The notes under the pieces were generated by a model. That model worked only from the letters and a program-made list of their open reading frames with translations. It had not been told where the DNA came from and did not search any database. Below, one piece after another: positions 1-9,612 of a stretch of DNA of 64,000 nt. Origin of the DNA: Planotetraspora mira (GTDB lineage Bacteria; Actinomycetota; Actinomycetes; Streptosporangiales; Streptosporangiaceae). The stretch covers positions 124,001 to 188,000 of the forward strand of contig NZ_BOOO01000019.1 of NCBI RefSeq assembly GCF_016863275.1, read 5' to 3'. A program made the position numbers and the translations under genes. The number at the start of each line of letters is the position of its first letter. Position 1 is the stretch's first letter.

Positions 1-1
1 C

Positions 2-61
2 GGCCTGACCGCGAAGCCTTCACAAGGCGGCTTGATCGAGCTGCGCCTTCCGGCGGCCTGA
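2..61 (+). CDS. 3' end of an upstream gene (tail only, unidentified)
   Basis: One frame stays open from the window edge to a TGA and would give a 19-residue tail ending IELRLPAA. A beta-strand-like hydrophobic ending of this kind is common at the C-terminus of GHKL ATPase (histidine kinase) domains and of some carbohydrate enzymes. The tail converges on the alpha-galactosidase gene with only 8 bases between stops. Nothing more can be said from so short a piece, and it could be chance. Confidence 0.3.
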   Translation, partial: GLTAKPSQGGLIELRLPAA

Positions 62-69
62 ACACCGGC

Positions 70-2163
70 CTAGTGCACCCTCCGCAGCCGGACGAGCGTG
101 CTGGCGTGGTCGCCCCGCGGCAGGCAGAGGGGCAGGCCCGACTGGAGCAACACGGCGCCCGGGTACGTCGCCCCGGTGTCCAGGTCCCGGTACACCGCCT
201 CCGGCCGTACGGCGGCCAGGCGCAGCGGCGCCGGCGCGTGGCCGAACGCACGGGTGGGGCACCAGGCGAGCACCACGTGGTCGTCGTCGCGGACGTACTC
301 CACGCCGGTCAGCGTCCCGTCACCGCGCAGCCGGTGCTGCGCGCCGTGCTGGACGACCGGCCGGATGCGCTTGTACGCGGCGACCAACTCGGCGCTCTCC
401 TTCAGCTCCTCCTCGGTCCACGTGGTGAGGTCGCCGCCGATGCCGGGGACACCGGCCATGGCGACGTGGAAACGGAAGCGCAGGGGGGTCAGCCGGGCGG
501 TGGCCGGGTTGGGGCTGTCGGTGACCCAGGCGCTCATGACCTGGGCCGGGTAGAGCTGGCTGAACCCGTGCTGGATGCCGATCCGGTCGACGGGGTCGGT
601 GTTGTCCGACACCCACACCTGGTCGGTGCGGGCCAGGATGCCCAGATCGGCCCGGCCGCCTCCGCCGGAGCACGCCTCGATGCGCAGGCCCGGGTGGTCG
701 GCCCGGAGCCGGTCCATGATCCGGTAGACCGCCCGCGTCTGGTCGATCCACAGCCGTTCGGGATCGCCGCTGCCCGGCCAGCCGGCCTCGGTGAACGGGC
801 GGTTGGCGTCCCACTTGAGGAAGTCGATGTCGTGGTCGGCGACCAGCCGGTCCAGCCAGGCGTGGGTCCACTCGGCGGTGTCCTGCCGGGCGAGGTTGAG
901 CACCAGTTGGTGGCGCATCTCGGTCCGGTCGCGGTTGGCCATGTGCAGGACCCAGTCCGGATGGGCCCGGTAGAGGTCGCTGTCGGGATTGACCATCTCG
1001 GGCTCCACCCAGATCCCGAAGCGCATGCCGAGCCGGCGCACCTCGGCCGCGAGCGGGCCGAGCCCGGACGGGAATCGGGCCGGGTTCGGCTCCCAGTCCC
1101 CGAGGCCGGCCCGTTCGCTGCTGCGGGCGCCGAACCAGCCGTCGTCCATGACGAACAGTTCGACGCCGAGACTAGCGGCGCGCGCCGCCAGGGCCATCTG
1201 GCCGGCCTCGTCGACGTCGAACCCGGTCGCCTCCCAGGAGTTGTAGAGCACGGGCCGCGTCTCGTCCGGGTGGGACAGCACCTGCCCGCGGACGTGTCCG
1301 TGCCAGGCGCGGCTGGCCGCCCCGAACCCGTCCGGCGTGTAGAGGCCGGCGAAGACGGGAGTCTCCAGCGCCTCGCCGGGCGCCAGCGACCAGGTGAGAC
1401 CCTCGTGGCCGAATCCGCCCGTCCACGTGGTCCGGCCGACGGGGTCCCGGTGCAGGGTGATCCGCCAGCTTCCGCTCCAGGCGAGCGCGGTGCTCCAGAC
1501 CTCGCCGTGGTCCTCGCCCGCGGTGCCGTCGTCGACGGCCAGCCAGGGGTTGGCGTGGTGGCTCGTCATGCCGCGCCGACTGGTCAGGACCGTCTCGGCC
1601 ACGGGGACGTCGGTCCGCCGGACCTGGAACTCGCTGTTCCAGCCGCCGACGAGGTGGCTCATCCGGTAGTGCGTCCGGTGCGGCGCCGCCCAGGCGGCGG
1701 AGTCGCAGCGCAGCACCGTGACCGGGGCCTGGTCGTCGCGGTTCTCGATGTTCGTCCACCGCTCGATCACGTCGCTGTCGCCGTGCACCCGGTAGTTCAG
1801 GGTCACGTGCAGCGGATAGTGCCGATCGCGCAGGTGGATGCGCAGGTGGCCGCCGTCGACATCGTGGCCCTCGTAGCGCCACTGAACTCCGCGGGTGCCG
1901 TCGGCGAACCGCACGACGAGGCTGGGCGGCCCGAAGCGGGCGCCGCCCTCCACCGCCAGTTCGTCCACGCCGGCCACCGCCTCGAAACTGCTCGCCGCCG
2001 GTGACACGCGCTCGGCCAGCGTGACCGCCTGGTCGAGCGTCAGCACGGCACCCCAGTGGACGTTCCGTACGCTGTCGTCCTCGGCGAGCCGGATGGCATA
2101 CGCCGAGGTAGGGCCGCGCAACAGCCACAGGCGGTGGTCGGGGTGGAACAGCACGGAGTGCAT
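70..2163 (-). CDS. GH36 alpha-galactosidase
   Basis: The 697-residue protein has the usual length of bacterial GH36 alpha-galactosidases, which remove terminal alpha-1,6-galactose with retention. The nucleophile motif FLKWDANRP lies near residue 450. The acid/base segment CSGGGGRADLG lies near residue 500, and a barrel strand reading FVMDDGWFG comes earlier. The ATG was chosen because AGAGGA sits just upstream in the mRNA and the family begins this way; the frame stays open further upstream but has no homology there. No signal peptide is visible, so it should act in the cytosol. It is divergent from the ROK regulator, which probably controls it. Confidence 0.93.
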   Translation of the reverse strand: MHSVLFHPDHRLWLLRGPTSAYAIRLAEDDSVRNVHWGAVLTLDQAVTLAERVSPAASSFEAVAGVDELAVEGGARFGPPSLVVRFADGTRGVQWRYEGHDVDGGHLRIHLRDRHYPLHVTLNYRVHGDSDVIERWTNIENRDDQAPVTVLRCDSAAWAAPHRTHYRMSHLVGGWNSEFQVRRTDVPVAETVLTSRRGMTSHHANPWLAVDDGTAGEDHGEVWSTALAWSGSWRITLHRDPVGRTTWTGGFGHEGLTWSLAPGEALETPVFAGLYTPDGFGAASRAWHGHVRGQVLSHPDETRPVLYNSWEATGFDVDEAGQMALAARAASLGVELFVMDDGWFGARSSERAGLGDWEPNPARFPSGLGPLAAEVRRLGMRFGIWVEPEMVNPDSDLYRAHPDWVLHMANRDRTEMRHQLVLNLARQDTAEWTHAWLDRLVADHDIDFLKWDANRPFTEAGWPGSGDPERLWIDQTRAVYRIMDRLRADHPGLRIEACSGGGGRADLGILARTDQVWVSDNTDPVDRIGIQHGFSQLYPAQVMSAWVTDSPNPATARLTPLRFRFHVAMAGVPGIGGDLTTWTEEELKESAELVAAYKRIRPVVQHGAQHRLRGDGTLTGVEYVRDDDHVVLAWCPTRAFGHAPAPLRLAAVRPEAVYRDLDTGATYPGAVLLQSGLPLCLPRGDHASTLVRLRRVH

Positions 2164-2238
2164 CTGATCCTCTAGATCGGGCGGACAGGCCGGTGAGTGC
2201 CGCTGAGCGTAGGACTTGCCCGGCGCGCGAATCAATAC

Positions 2239-2274
2239 TTGACGAAGGAAATTATTACGCCTACGTTTCGGACC
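2239..2274 (+). promoter_or_regulatory. Candidate promoter giving a leaderless ROK mRNA
   Basis: TTGACG (2239-2244) and TACGTT (2262-2267) are separated by 17 bases, and the ATG follows TACGTT after 7 bases, so transcription would start at or next to the start codon. No Shine-Dalgarno sequence fits the ATG. The stretch is an AT-rich island in very GC-rich DNA between divergent genes, so it may also hold the ROK operator. Confidence 0.55.
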
Positions 2275-3441
2275 ATGGTTACCGAGATCGGCGCAGGCGC
2301 TCTCACGGAGACCCCGGCGGCGACAGCCGTTTTCACGGCGGTGCTGACCGAAGGCCCCCTGAGCCGGGTCAGCCTCGCACACCGGCTCGGGCTGTCCTCC
2401 GCCGCCGTCACCAAGGCCGCGCGGCCGCTCATCGAGATGGGCTACCTGCAGGAGTTGGCCGCGACCGAGCGGACGGGACCGGGCGCGGGACGGCCGGCGA
2501 GTCCGCTCGCGATCCAGGCTGACCGCGAGTTCTTCGTCGGCGTGAAGATCACCGGCGACGAGCTGATCGGCGTGGTCTGCGATCTCTGCGCGGATGTGCG
2601 GGTGTCGGCCCACCGGCCGCTGGCCGACCTGGGCGTCGAGGCCGTCCTCACCGAACTCGGCCTCCTCGTCGACGAACTGCTCGACGGCCCCGGCGGCCAC
2701 CGGGCCCGCGCCCGCCGACTGGGACTCGCCGTCTCCGGCGACGTGGACCGCACCACCGGCCTGGTCCGCTACTCCCCGTTCCTCCAATGGCACAACGTGC
2801 CGCTGCGTGAGCGCGCGGCGGAGGTCACCGGGCTCACCGTCACGGTGGAGAACGACGTGAAGGCGCTGACCACGGCCGAACACTGGTTCGGCGAGGGCGT
2901 GGGCGCCGAGTCGTTCGCCCTCGTCACCGTCGGGACGGGCATCGGGTGCGGCCTGGTCGTCAACGGCCGGCTGGTCTCCGGCTCGCACGGCGTGGCCGGG
3001 GAGATCGGCCACATCGGGGTCGACGCCACCGGCCCCACCTGCCACTGCGGCGGCCGCGGCTGCGTGGAGGCGATCGCCGGCACACCCGCCATCGTGCGGC
3101 AGGCCAGGGAGTCCACCGGCCGCCCTGAACTCACCATCGACGACGCGGTGAGCCTCGCCCGCGGCGGCGACGAGAAGATCGGCGCCATCTTCGCCCGCGG
3201 GGGCGACGCGATCGGGCTCGGCATCGCGGCGGTCGCCAACCTGGTCGGCCCGGCCAGGATCGTCGTCTCCGGCGAGGGACTCGCCGCCTACGACCTGTTC
3301 GAAAAACACATCCGCGCGGGCTTCGAGCGGCAGGCGTTCGGCGCCGCCGTCGAGTGCCCGCTGTCCATCCGCCCGCTGCCCTTCGAAGAGTGGGCACGCG
3401 GGGCGGCCGCGGTGAGCATCCAGTCGCTCGTGGCTCCCTGA
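2275..3441 (+). CDS. ROK family transcriptional regulator
   Basis: The 388-residue protein has an N-terminal winged helix (about residues 12-70, VSLAHRLGLSSAAVTKAARP) followed by a sugar-kinase-like ROK domain. The zinc site CHCGGRGCVEA and the preceding GEIGH histidine are present, as is the NDVKA motif that carries the catalytic Asp of ROK kinases. The first phosphate loop reads VGVKIT rather than DIGGTK, which fits a sugar-sensing repressor better than an active kinase. The ATG was chosen over an upstream frame extension because a well-spaced promoter ends right before it. It probably senses a sugar released by the flanking glycosidases. Confidence 0.9.
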   Translation: MVTEIGAGALTETPAATAVFTAVLTEGPLSRVSLAHRLGLSSAAVTKAARPLIEMGYLQELAATERTGPGAGRPASPLAIQADREFFVGVKITGDELIGVVCDLCADVRVSAHRPLADLGVEAVLTELGLLVDELLDGPGGHRARARRLGLAVSGDVDRTTGLVRYSPFLQWHNVPLRERAAEVTGLTVTVENDVKALTTAEHWFGEGVGAESFALVTVGTGIGCGLVVNGRLVSGSHGVAGEIGHIGVDATGPTCHCGGRGCVEAIAGTPAIVRQARESTGRPELTIDDAVSLARGGDEKIGAIFARGGDAIGLGIAAVANLVGPARIVVSGEGLAAYDLFEKHIRAGFERQAFGAAVECPLSIRPLPFEEWARGAAAVSIQSLVAP

Positions 3442-3566
3442 GCCCGGCCGGTCGGCCCCATCGCAACGGGCACCACCCCTCGCGCACCGCAGCCCCCTGA
3501 CGTACCCGGCGCGGTCCGGCGATCCCGCCGGGCCGCGTCTGCCGGACCCCCAGTTGGAGCATCGAA

Positions 3567-5858
3567 GTGGATATCCGGAACACCGAGTCGCCCCTGCTCA
3601 CGGTGGACGAGGCCGCCAAGCACCAGCTCTGGTGGCGGGCGCCCGGCTCCGCCACCTCCATGATCGAGCAGGGACTGCCCATCGGGAACGGGCGCCTCGG
3701 GGCGCTCGTGAGCAACGATCCCGCCCGCGAACTCCTGATGATCACTGATGCCACCCTGTGGACCGGGGGTCTCAACGACACGCCGCAGAGCGACGGCCAG
3801 CTCCCCTACGGCCGGGACGACTTCGGCTCCCTGACCATGCTGGCCACGCTCGCCGTCGACATCCCCGGTCACGACCTCGGCGGCGTCGGCGACTACCGCC
3901 GCACCCTCGACCTGGCCCAGGGTCTGGTCACCGCCGTGTACGACCTCGACGGTGTCACCTACCGGCGGCAGATCTTCGCCAGCCGCCCCGACGACGCCCT
4001 CGTTCTGCACTTCTCCCAGCAGGGCCACGGCGCGTACACCGGCACGGTCTCCCTGACGGGCGCCCACGGCGAGTCCACCACCGTCGACGGCGCGGGCCGT
4101 TCCTCGTCGTTCGGCGCCTCCCTCGCCAACGGCCTGCGGTACGGCGCCGCGGTCACCGCGTACAGCGGCACCGGCGAGATCGCGGTCGACGGCACGTCGA
4201 TCTCCTTCACCGACTGCCGGGATCTCACCGTCGTCGTCACCGGTGGCACCGATTACGCCCCAGACTCGACCACCGGGTTCCGCGACCCGTCCGTGGATCC
4301 CGAGCGCCTGGCCCGGACAAGGGCCGGGGCGCTGACCCAGAAGTCCGCCCACGATCTGTTGCGCAGCCACGTCGCCGACTTCCGGCCGGTGTTCGAGCAG
4401 TTCGGCATCGACCTCGGAACTTCGTCCGTCACGCAACGCGAACTGGACACCTGGGAACGGACGCAGGCGCGCCACCGGGACGACGTCCCCGACCCGGAAC
4501 TCGAGGCCGCATACCTGCAGTTCGGTCGTTATCTGATGATCTCCGGATCGCGGGGCGGCCTGCCGATGGGCCTGCAGGGTCCGTGGCTGGACGACAACGA
4601 CCCGGACTGGATGGGCGACTACCACACCGACATCAACATCCAGATGAACTACTGGCCGGCCGACCGTGGCGGGCTGTCCGACTGCTTCGACGCCTTCGCG
4701 GACTACTGCGTCGCGCAGCTGCCGTGCTGGACGGATGTCACCCGGCGGCTGTTCAACGACCCGGCCAGCAGGTTCCGCAACTCCAGCGGCAGGATCGCCG
4801 GTTGGGCCGTCGGCTTCTCCACCAACCCCTTCGGCGGAAGCGGCTGGTGGTGGCATCCGGCCGGCAACGCGTGGCTCTGCCAGAACCTGTTCGAGCACTA
4901 CGAGTACACCCTGGACCACGCCTATCTGGCGAAGGTCTACCCGGTCATCAAGGGCGCCGTGGAGTTCTGGGAGACCCGCCTCGTCAGCGCGACCGTCACC
5001 GACGCGTCCGGTGCCGAGCGCGAGGTCCTGATCGCCGACGGTGACTGGTCGCCCGAACACGGCCCGCAGGACGCCATGGGCAACACCTACGCCCAGGAAC
5101 TGGTGTGGGCCCTGTTCACGAACTACCGCACCGCCACCCAGGTGCTCGGACGGGACGCCGGCTACGCCGACGCCATCGACGATCTCCGCGGCCGACTGTA
5201 TCTGCCGGTGGTCAGCCCCACGACCGGCCGGCTGGAGGAGTGGATGTCGCCCGACGACCTCGGTGAGGCCGGCCACCGGCACCTCTCCCCGCTGATCGGT
5301 CTGTTCCCCGGCGACCGGATCCGCCCGGACGGCTCCACTTCGAAGGACGTCGTCGCCGGAGCGACCGTGCTGCTCACCGCGCGAGGAATGGACAGCTACG
5401 GCTGGGCCAACGCGTGGCGAAGCCTGTGCTGGGCCCGGCTGAAGAACGCGGAGAAGGCGTACCGGCTTCTCGTCACCAACCTGAAGCCGTCGACGAACGG
5501 CGGCAACGGCACCGCGATGAACCTCTTCGACATCTACGAGACCGACCCGGGCCGCGGCATCTTCCAGATCGACGCGAACCTCGGCACCTTCGCCGCGGTC
5601 GTCGAGATGCTGGTCTACTCCCGGCCCGGCCACGTCGAACTGCTGCCCGCGCTGCCCGCCGCCTGGGCGGCCTCCGGTTCGGTGTCCGGCGTGGGCGTCC
5701 GCGGGGGCTTCGTCGCCGACCTCACGTGGAAGGACGGCGAGGTCACCCAGGCGACGCTGAAGAGCGTCGGCGGCCGCAGCACCACCGTCCTCGCCGGCGG
5801 CGCCTCGCGGCGGATCGACCTCGAGCCCGGTGAGTCCGTCACGCTGAGGAGCCTCTGA
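3567..5858 (+). CDS. GH95 family glycosidase (alpha-L-fucosidase type), first copy
   Basis: The 763-residue protein opens with the GH95 N-terminal domain (LPIGNGRLGALV, LWTGG). It carries the (alpha/alpha)6-barrel motif INIQMNYWPAD near residue 358, where the paired Asn residues activate water in this inverting family. GH95 enzymes remove terminal alpha-L-fucose, or alpha-L-galactose. The late family motif normally read as FQIDGN(F/Y)G is FQIDANLG here, and the segment usually reading TSPEN is DWSPEH, so specificity may differ from the second copy. The start is GTG with GGAG upstream. The stop overlaps the next start (TGATG), so the two are translationally coupled. No secretion signal is seen. 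Confidence 0.87.
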   Translation: MDIRNTESPLLTVDEAAKHQLWWRAPGSATSMIEQGLPIGNGRLGALVSNDPARELLMITDATLWTGGLNDTPQSDGQLPYGRDDFGSLTMLATLAVDIPGHDLGGVGDYRRTLDLAQGLVTAVYDLDGVTYRRQIFASRPDDALVLHFSQQGHGAYTGTVSLTGAHGESTTVDGAGRSSSFGASLANGLRYGAAVTAYSGTGEIAVDGTSISFTDCRDLTVVVTGGTDYAPDSTTGFRDPSVDPERLARTRAGALTQKSAHDLLRSHVADFRPVFEQFGIDLGTSSVTQRELDTWERTQARHRDDVPDPELEAAYLQFGRYLMISGSRGGLPMGLQGPWLDDNDPDWMGDYHTDINIQMNYWPADRGGLSDCFDAFADYCVAQLPCWTDVTRRLFNDPASRFRNSSGRIAGWAVGFSTNPFGGSGWWWHPAGNAWLCQNLFEHYEYTLDHAYLAKVYPVIKGAVEFWETRLVSATVTDASGAEREVLIADGDWSPEHGPQDAMGNTYAQELVWALFTNYRTATQVLGRDAGYADAIDDLRGRLYLPVVSPTTGRLEEWMSPDDLGEAGHRHLSPLIGLFPGDRIRPDGSTSKDVVAGATVLLTARGMDSYGWANAWRSLCWARLKNAEKAYRLLVTNLKPSTNGGNGTAMNLFDIYETDPGRGIFQIDANLGTFAAVVEMLVYSRPGHVELLPALPAAWAASGSVSGVGVRGGFVADLTWKDGEVTQATLKSVGGRSTTVLAGGASRRIDLEPGESVTLRSL

Positions 5859-7042
5859 TGGGGGCGGGCCCGGTGCACCTCACTCGACAGCGGGCGCGGT
5901 CGGCGACCACGGTGGAACGGACCAGGCATTCCGTGGTGACCTGGGGCGCCAGTGCCGAGCGGCAGGACGCCGGGCCGGCCGACCGCGGCTACCGGATGAT
6001 CGTGCGCACCAGCGTCGGCGGCACGGACATGCGCATCCGGGTGTCCAACGCCTTCGGCGAGCACCCGGTGACCTTCGCGAGCGCGTACGCGGGGCTGCGG
6101 AAGCAGGGCGCGGAGCTGGTTCGCGACACCAATCGCCGGCTGGCTTTCGGCGGGGCCGCGTCCGTCACCGTCCCGGCGGGTGAGACCGTGCTCAGCGATC
6201 CGCTGCCCGGGGAGCTGGCCGCCCAGAGCGATCTGGTCATCAGCCTGTATGTGACGGGCGCCCAGGGACCGACGACCGGTCACGGCATGGCCATGCAGAC
6301 CTCCTACGCGGCCGCGGGCGACCACACCGCCGAGGAGGGCGCGGCCAACTGGACCGACCCGATCGGCTCCTGGCACTGGCTGGACGCCATCAGTGTGGAG
6401 ACGTCCACGGCGATCAGCTCGGTGGTGACCCTCGGCGACTCCATCACCGACGGATGGGCGTCGACCGCGGACCGGAACCGCCGCTGGCCCGACCATCTCT
6501 CCCGGCGGCTCCAGGCCGCGTCCGGCATCACGGTGAAAGGAGTAGCGAACGAGGGCATCTCGGGCAACAAGGTGCTCGCGGACGGCGCCGGCCAGGCCGC
6601 GCTGAACAGACTGCAGCGTGACGTGCTCTCCCAGCCCGGCGTCAGCACGGTGTTCCTGCTCGAAGGCATCAACGACATCAAGGCCCACACCGGCGTCACG
6701 GTGGACGACATGATCGCCGGCTATCGGCAGATCATCGATCGGGCCCATGCGGCGGGCAAGTGGGTCGTCGGCGCGACCGTGCTGCCGTACCAGGGCTGGT
6801 ACGAGTACGACGCCGCCGGCGAGGCCGTGCGCCAGAGCGTCAACGAATGGATCCGGACCGGCGGCGAGTTCGACGCCGTGAGCGATCTCGACAAGGTCAT
6901 GCGCGATCCATGCGACCAGCACCGGATGCTGCCGTCGTTCGACAGCGGCGATCATCTCCACCCGAACGACACGGGCATGCGGGCGATGGCCGACGCCGTC
7001 GACCTGTCCGCTCTGCGGTGCGGCCCGCTGAACGTCCGGTAG
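5858..7042 (+). CDS. SGNH/GDSL-family esterase
   Basis: The 394-residue protein has the four SGNH blocks: GDSITDG (nucleophile Ser, near residue 195), GISGN, GINDI and DHLHPND (catalytic Asp and His near the C-terminus). About 180 residues precede the hydrolase fold; secreted actinobacterial homologues have a similar front domain, but here there is no signal peptide. The gene is coupled to the upstream GH95 by an overlapping start. Deacetylation of sugar side chains before fucosidase or galactosidase action is the natural role in this setting, but the substrate is inferred. Confidence 0.85.
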   Translation: MGAGPVHLTRQRARSATTVERTRHSVVTWGASAERQDAGPADRGYRMIVRTSVGGTDMRIRVSNAFGEHPVTFASAYAGLRKQGAELVRDTNRRLAFGGAASVTVPAGETVLSDPLPGELAAQSDLVISLYVTGAQGPTTGHGMAMQTSYAAAGDHTAEEGAANWTDPIGSWHWLDAISVETSTAISSVVTLGDSITDGWASTADRNRRWPDHLSRRLQAASGITVKGVANEGISGNKVLADGAGQAALNRLQRDVLSQPGVSTVFLLEGINDIKAHTGVTVDDMIAGYRQIIDRAHAAGKWVVGATVLPYQGWYEYDAAGEAVRQSVNEWIRTGGEFDAVSDLDKVMRDPCDQHRMLPSFDSGDHLHPNDTGMRAMADAVDLSALRCGPLNVR

Positions 7043-7122
7043 ACGACCCGTCAGAGGCCCGGGACCGCACCGCCGTTCCGAGCTCCCGCATCATCGACTC
7101 CATCGGATTCACGGGGCATCAA

Positions 7123-9612
7123 ATGAAAAAGGAACAGATGGCCGGCGACGATCTCGTGCTCGCCTGGCCGCGGCCGGCGTCGAGCTGGTTCGAGGCGGCG
7201 CCCGTCGGCAATGGACGGCTCGGCGCGATGGTGTTCGGCGGCGTCCGCGGAAGCCGGCTCCAGATCAACGACTCCACGGTCTGGTCGGGACGGCCGAAGG
7301 GCCCGGCCGACGCCCTCGCCCGGGTCCTCGCCTCCGGCGCCGGCCCGGAACGGCTCGCCGAGGTACGGCAGGCCGTCCGCGACGAGGACCATCGGCGCGC
7401 CGAGAAGCTGCTCATGTCCTTCGAGGGCGACTACAGCCAGGAGTACCTGCCCTTCGTCGACCTCTGGATGACCCTGGAGACCGGCGACCCGGCCGGTGAC
7501 TCACCGGGCGACTCGACGGGCGACTCACCCGGCGCTGAGGCCGCCTACCTGGGGCGCACGCTGAACCTCGACGACGGCGTGGTCAGCGAGACGCTCGAGG
7601 TCGGTGGACGCTCCGTACGCCGGCGGACCTGGGCGAGCCGGCCGGCGCGGGCCGTCTGCGTCGAGGTGACCGTCGAGGGCGGGACCGCGGACATGCGGCT
7701 TGAGATGTCCTCCCCGCTGCGTGGGGTCCACGAGGCGGCCGGCGTATCAGGGCTCACGCTCGGCGTCGAGGTCCCCGTCGACGGGGCACCGCTGCACGAG
7801 CCGGACGTCGCCGAGCCCCTCCGATACGCGGCCGCGCCGGACGACGGTTACGACCCCTTCGCCGCGGCGGCCGTCCGGATCGGCACCGACGGCGAGGCCT
7901 CCGCCACCGACGGGGTCTGGTCGGTCCGCGGCATGTCGCGGGCGCTGATCGTCCTGACCAGCTCGACCAGTGCCGCCGACTACTGGGCGAATCGCGCGGA
8001 CGTGGTCCGTTCGGCGTCCAGGGAGGAGCATCTGGCCCGTGCCGTACGCGACGCCGAGGCCGCGGTCGCGGCGGGTGCCGCGGAGCTGCTGCGGGCGCAC
8101 CGGCAGGACCTGCGTGCCCTGCTGAGTGCGGCCGGGCTCACGATCGGAACCAGGCGGACGGGCACGTTCGACGTCGAGAAGGAGATCCTCGGCGGCACGG
8201 ACGAGGGCCTGGTCGCCACGGTGATGTTCCAGCTGGGCAGATATCTGCTCGCGTCGGCGTCCCGCCCCGCGGCCGGGCCGCCGGCCAACCTGCAGGGCCT
8301 GTGGAACGCCGAACTGCGTCCCGCCTGGTCGTCGAACTACACCATCAACATCAACACCCAGATGAACTACTGGGGGGCGGAGAGCGCGGGTCTGCCCGAG
8401 TGCCACGAGCCGCTGTTCGACCTGATCGAACGGCTCTCGCAGACCGGAGGCCGGGTCAGCGGGGAGCTGTACGGCGCGCGCGGCTGGGTCGCCCATCACA
8501 ACACCGACATGTGGGGCTGGGCCCTGCCCGTGGGCATGGGACACGGGAACCCCTCGTGGGCGATCTGGATGATGGGCGGCGTCTGGCTGGCCCACCACCT
8601 CTGGGAACACTTCGAGTTCGGCCAGGACCTGGAGTTCCTCCGCGAGCGGGGCTGGCCGCTGCTTCGCGGCTGCGCCGAGTTCTGCCTGGACTGGCTGGTC
8701 GACGGCCCGGACGGGTGGCTGGACACCATCCCCTCCACCTCGCCGGAGAACCTGTTCGTCTCCCGACAGTCGACCCCGGAATCGCTCTCGTACTCCGCCG
8801 CCATGGACATGGCGCTGATCCGTGCCCTGTTCTCCGACTGCCTCGCGGCGGCCGAGGCCCTGGGCCTCGACGACCCGATCTCCGGCCGGATCCGTACGGC
8901 GATGCCGCGCCTGCGCCCTCCGCGGATCGCCCCCGACGGGCGGCTGCGCGAATGGGCCGAGGACCTTCCGGAACAGGACCCGCATCACCGGCACCTGTCG
9001 TTCCTCGCCGGGGTCTACCCCCTGGGCCAGATCGACCCCGTCGAGACGCCGGACCTCGCGGCGGCGGCCGTACGGTCGCTGGACGCCCGCGGTCCCGGCG
9101 CCATGGGATGGTCCTGGGCCTGGAAGATCGCGCTGCGCGCGCGGCTGGGTGACGCCCGGACGGCACGGGACCTGTTCCTGGAGGCGACCCGCCCGTACAG
9201 CGACGACCCGTCGGTGAACGTCCCCGCCGACGGCTCGCTCTGGGGCGGGCTGCTGCCCAACCTGTTCAGCACCCATCCCCCGTTCCAGATCGACGGCAAC
9301 TACGGGATCACGGCGGCGCTGCTGGAGATGGTGGTGCAGAGCCACGGCGGGGTCATCCGGATCCTGCCCGCCGTCCCGGCCGCCTGGGCGGACGGGGCCG
9401 CGTGGGGCGTCCGGTGCCGGGGCGGGTGGACCGTCGACCTCGAATGGCGGCGGGGCGAGCTCACCTCGCTGACGGTTCGCAACTCCCTCCCCGGAACCCG
9501 TACGGCACGCGTCGGCCATGACGGCACGACGGCGGAGTTGACCCTCGCCGGGGGCGAACAGGTCCGGCTCGGGACGTCGCTGGACATTCGTGAGAGGACA
9601 CCGCGCCGATGA
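7123..9612 (+). CDS. GH95 family glycosidase (alpha-L-fucosidase type), second copy
   Basis: The 829-residue protein is a canonical GH95 enzyme: APVGNGRLGAMVFGG at the start, NINTQMNYWGAE near residue 410, HHNTDMWGW, STSPENLF and FQIDGNYG near the end. It keeps the family residues that are altered in the first copy. An acidic Gly/Asp/Ser/Pro repeat (GDSPGDSTGDSPG) near residue 130 looks like an expanded surface loop. The start ATGAAAAAG was chosen; a second ATG five codons on is also possible and has AAGGA close by. The stop overlaps the next ATG by four bases. Cytosolic. Confidence 0.92.
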   Translation: MKKEQMAGDDLVLAWPRPASSWFEAAPVGNGRLGAMVFGGVRGSRLQINDSTVWSGRPKGPADALARVLASGAGPERLAEVRQAVRDEDHRRAEKLLMSFEGDYSQEYLPFVDLWMTLETGDPAGDSPGDSTGDSPGAEAAYLGRTLNLDDGVVSETLEVGGRSVRRRTWASRPARAVCVEVTVEGGTADMRLEMSSPLRGVHEAAGVSGLTLGVEVPVDGAPLHEPDVAEPLRYAAAPDDGYDPFAAAAVRIGTDGEASATDGVWSVRGMSRALIVLTSSTSAADYWANRADVVRSASREEHLARAVRDAEAAVAAGAAELLRAHRQDLRALLSAAGLTIGTRRTGTFDVEKEILGGTDEGLVATVMFQLGRYLLASASRPAAGPPANLQGLWNAELRPAWSSNYTININTQMNYWGAESAGLPECHEPLFDLIERLSQTGGRVSGELYGARGWVAHHNTDMWGWALPVGMGHGNPSWAIWMMGGVWLAHHLWEHFEFGQDLEFLRERGWPLLRGCAEFCLDWLVDGPDGWLDTIPSTSPENLFVSRQSTPESLSYSAAMDMALIRALFSDCLAAAEALGLDDPISGRIRTAMPRLRPPRIAPDGRLREWAEDLPEQDPHHRHLSFLAGVYPLGQIDPVETPDLAAAAVRSLDARGPGAMGWSWAWKIALRARLGDARTARDLFLEATRPYSDDPSVNVPADGSLWGGLLPNLFSTHPPFQIDGNYGITAALLEMVVQSHGGVIRILPAVPAAWADGAAWGVRCRGGWTVDLEWRRGELTSLTVRNSLPGTRTARVGHDGTTAELTLAGGEQVRLGTSLDIRERTPRR

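Noticed and set aside
2164-3309. A leftward reading frame continuing upstream of the alpha-galactosidase ATG through the ROK gene
   Set aside because: It is a GC-rich open frame antisense to a clear ROK gene; homology to GH36 begins only at the ATG at 2163.
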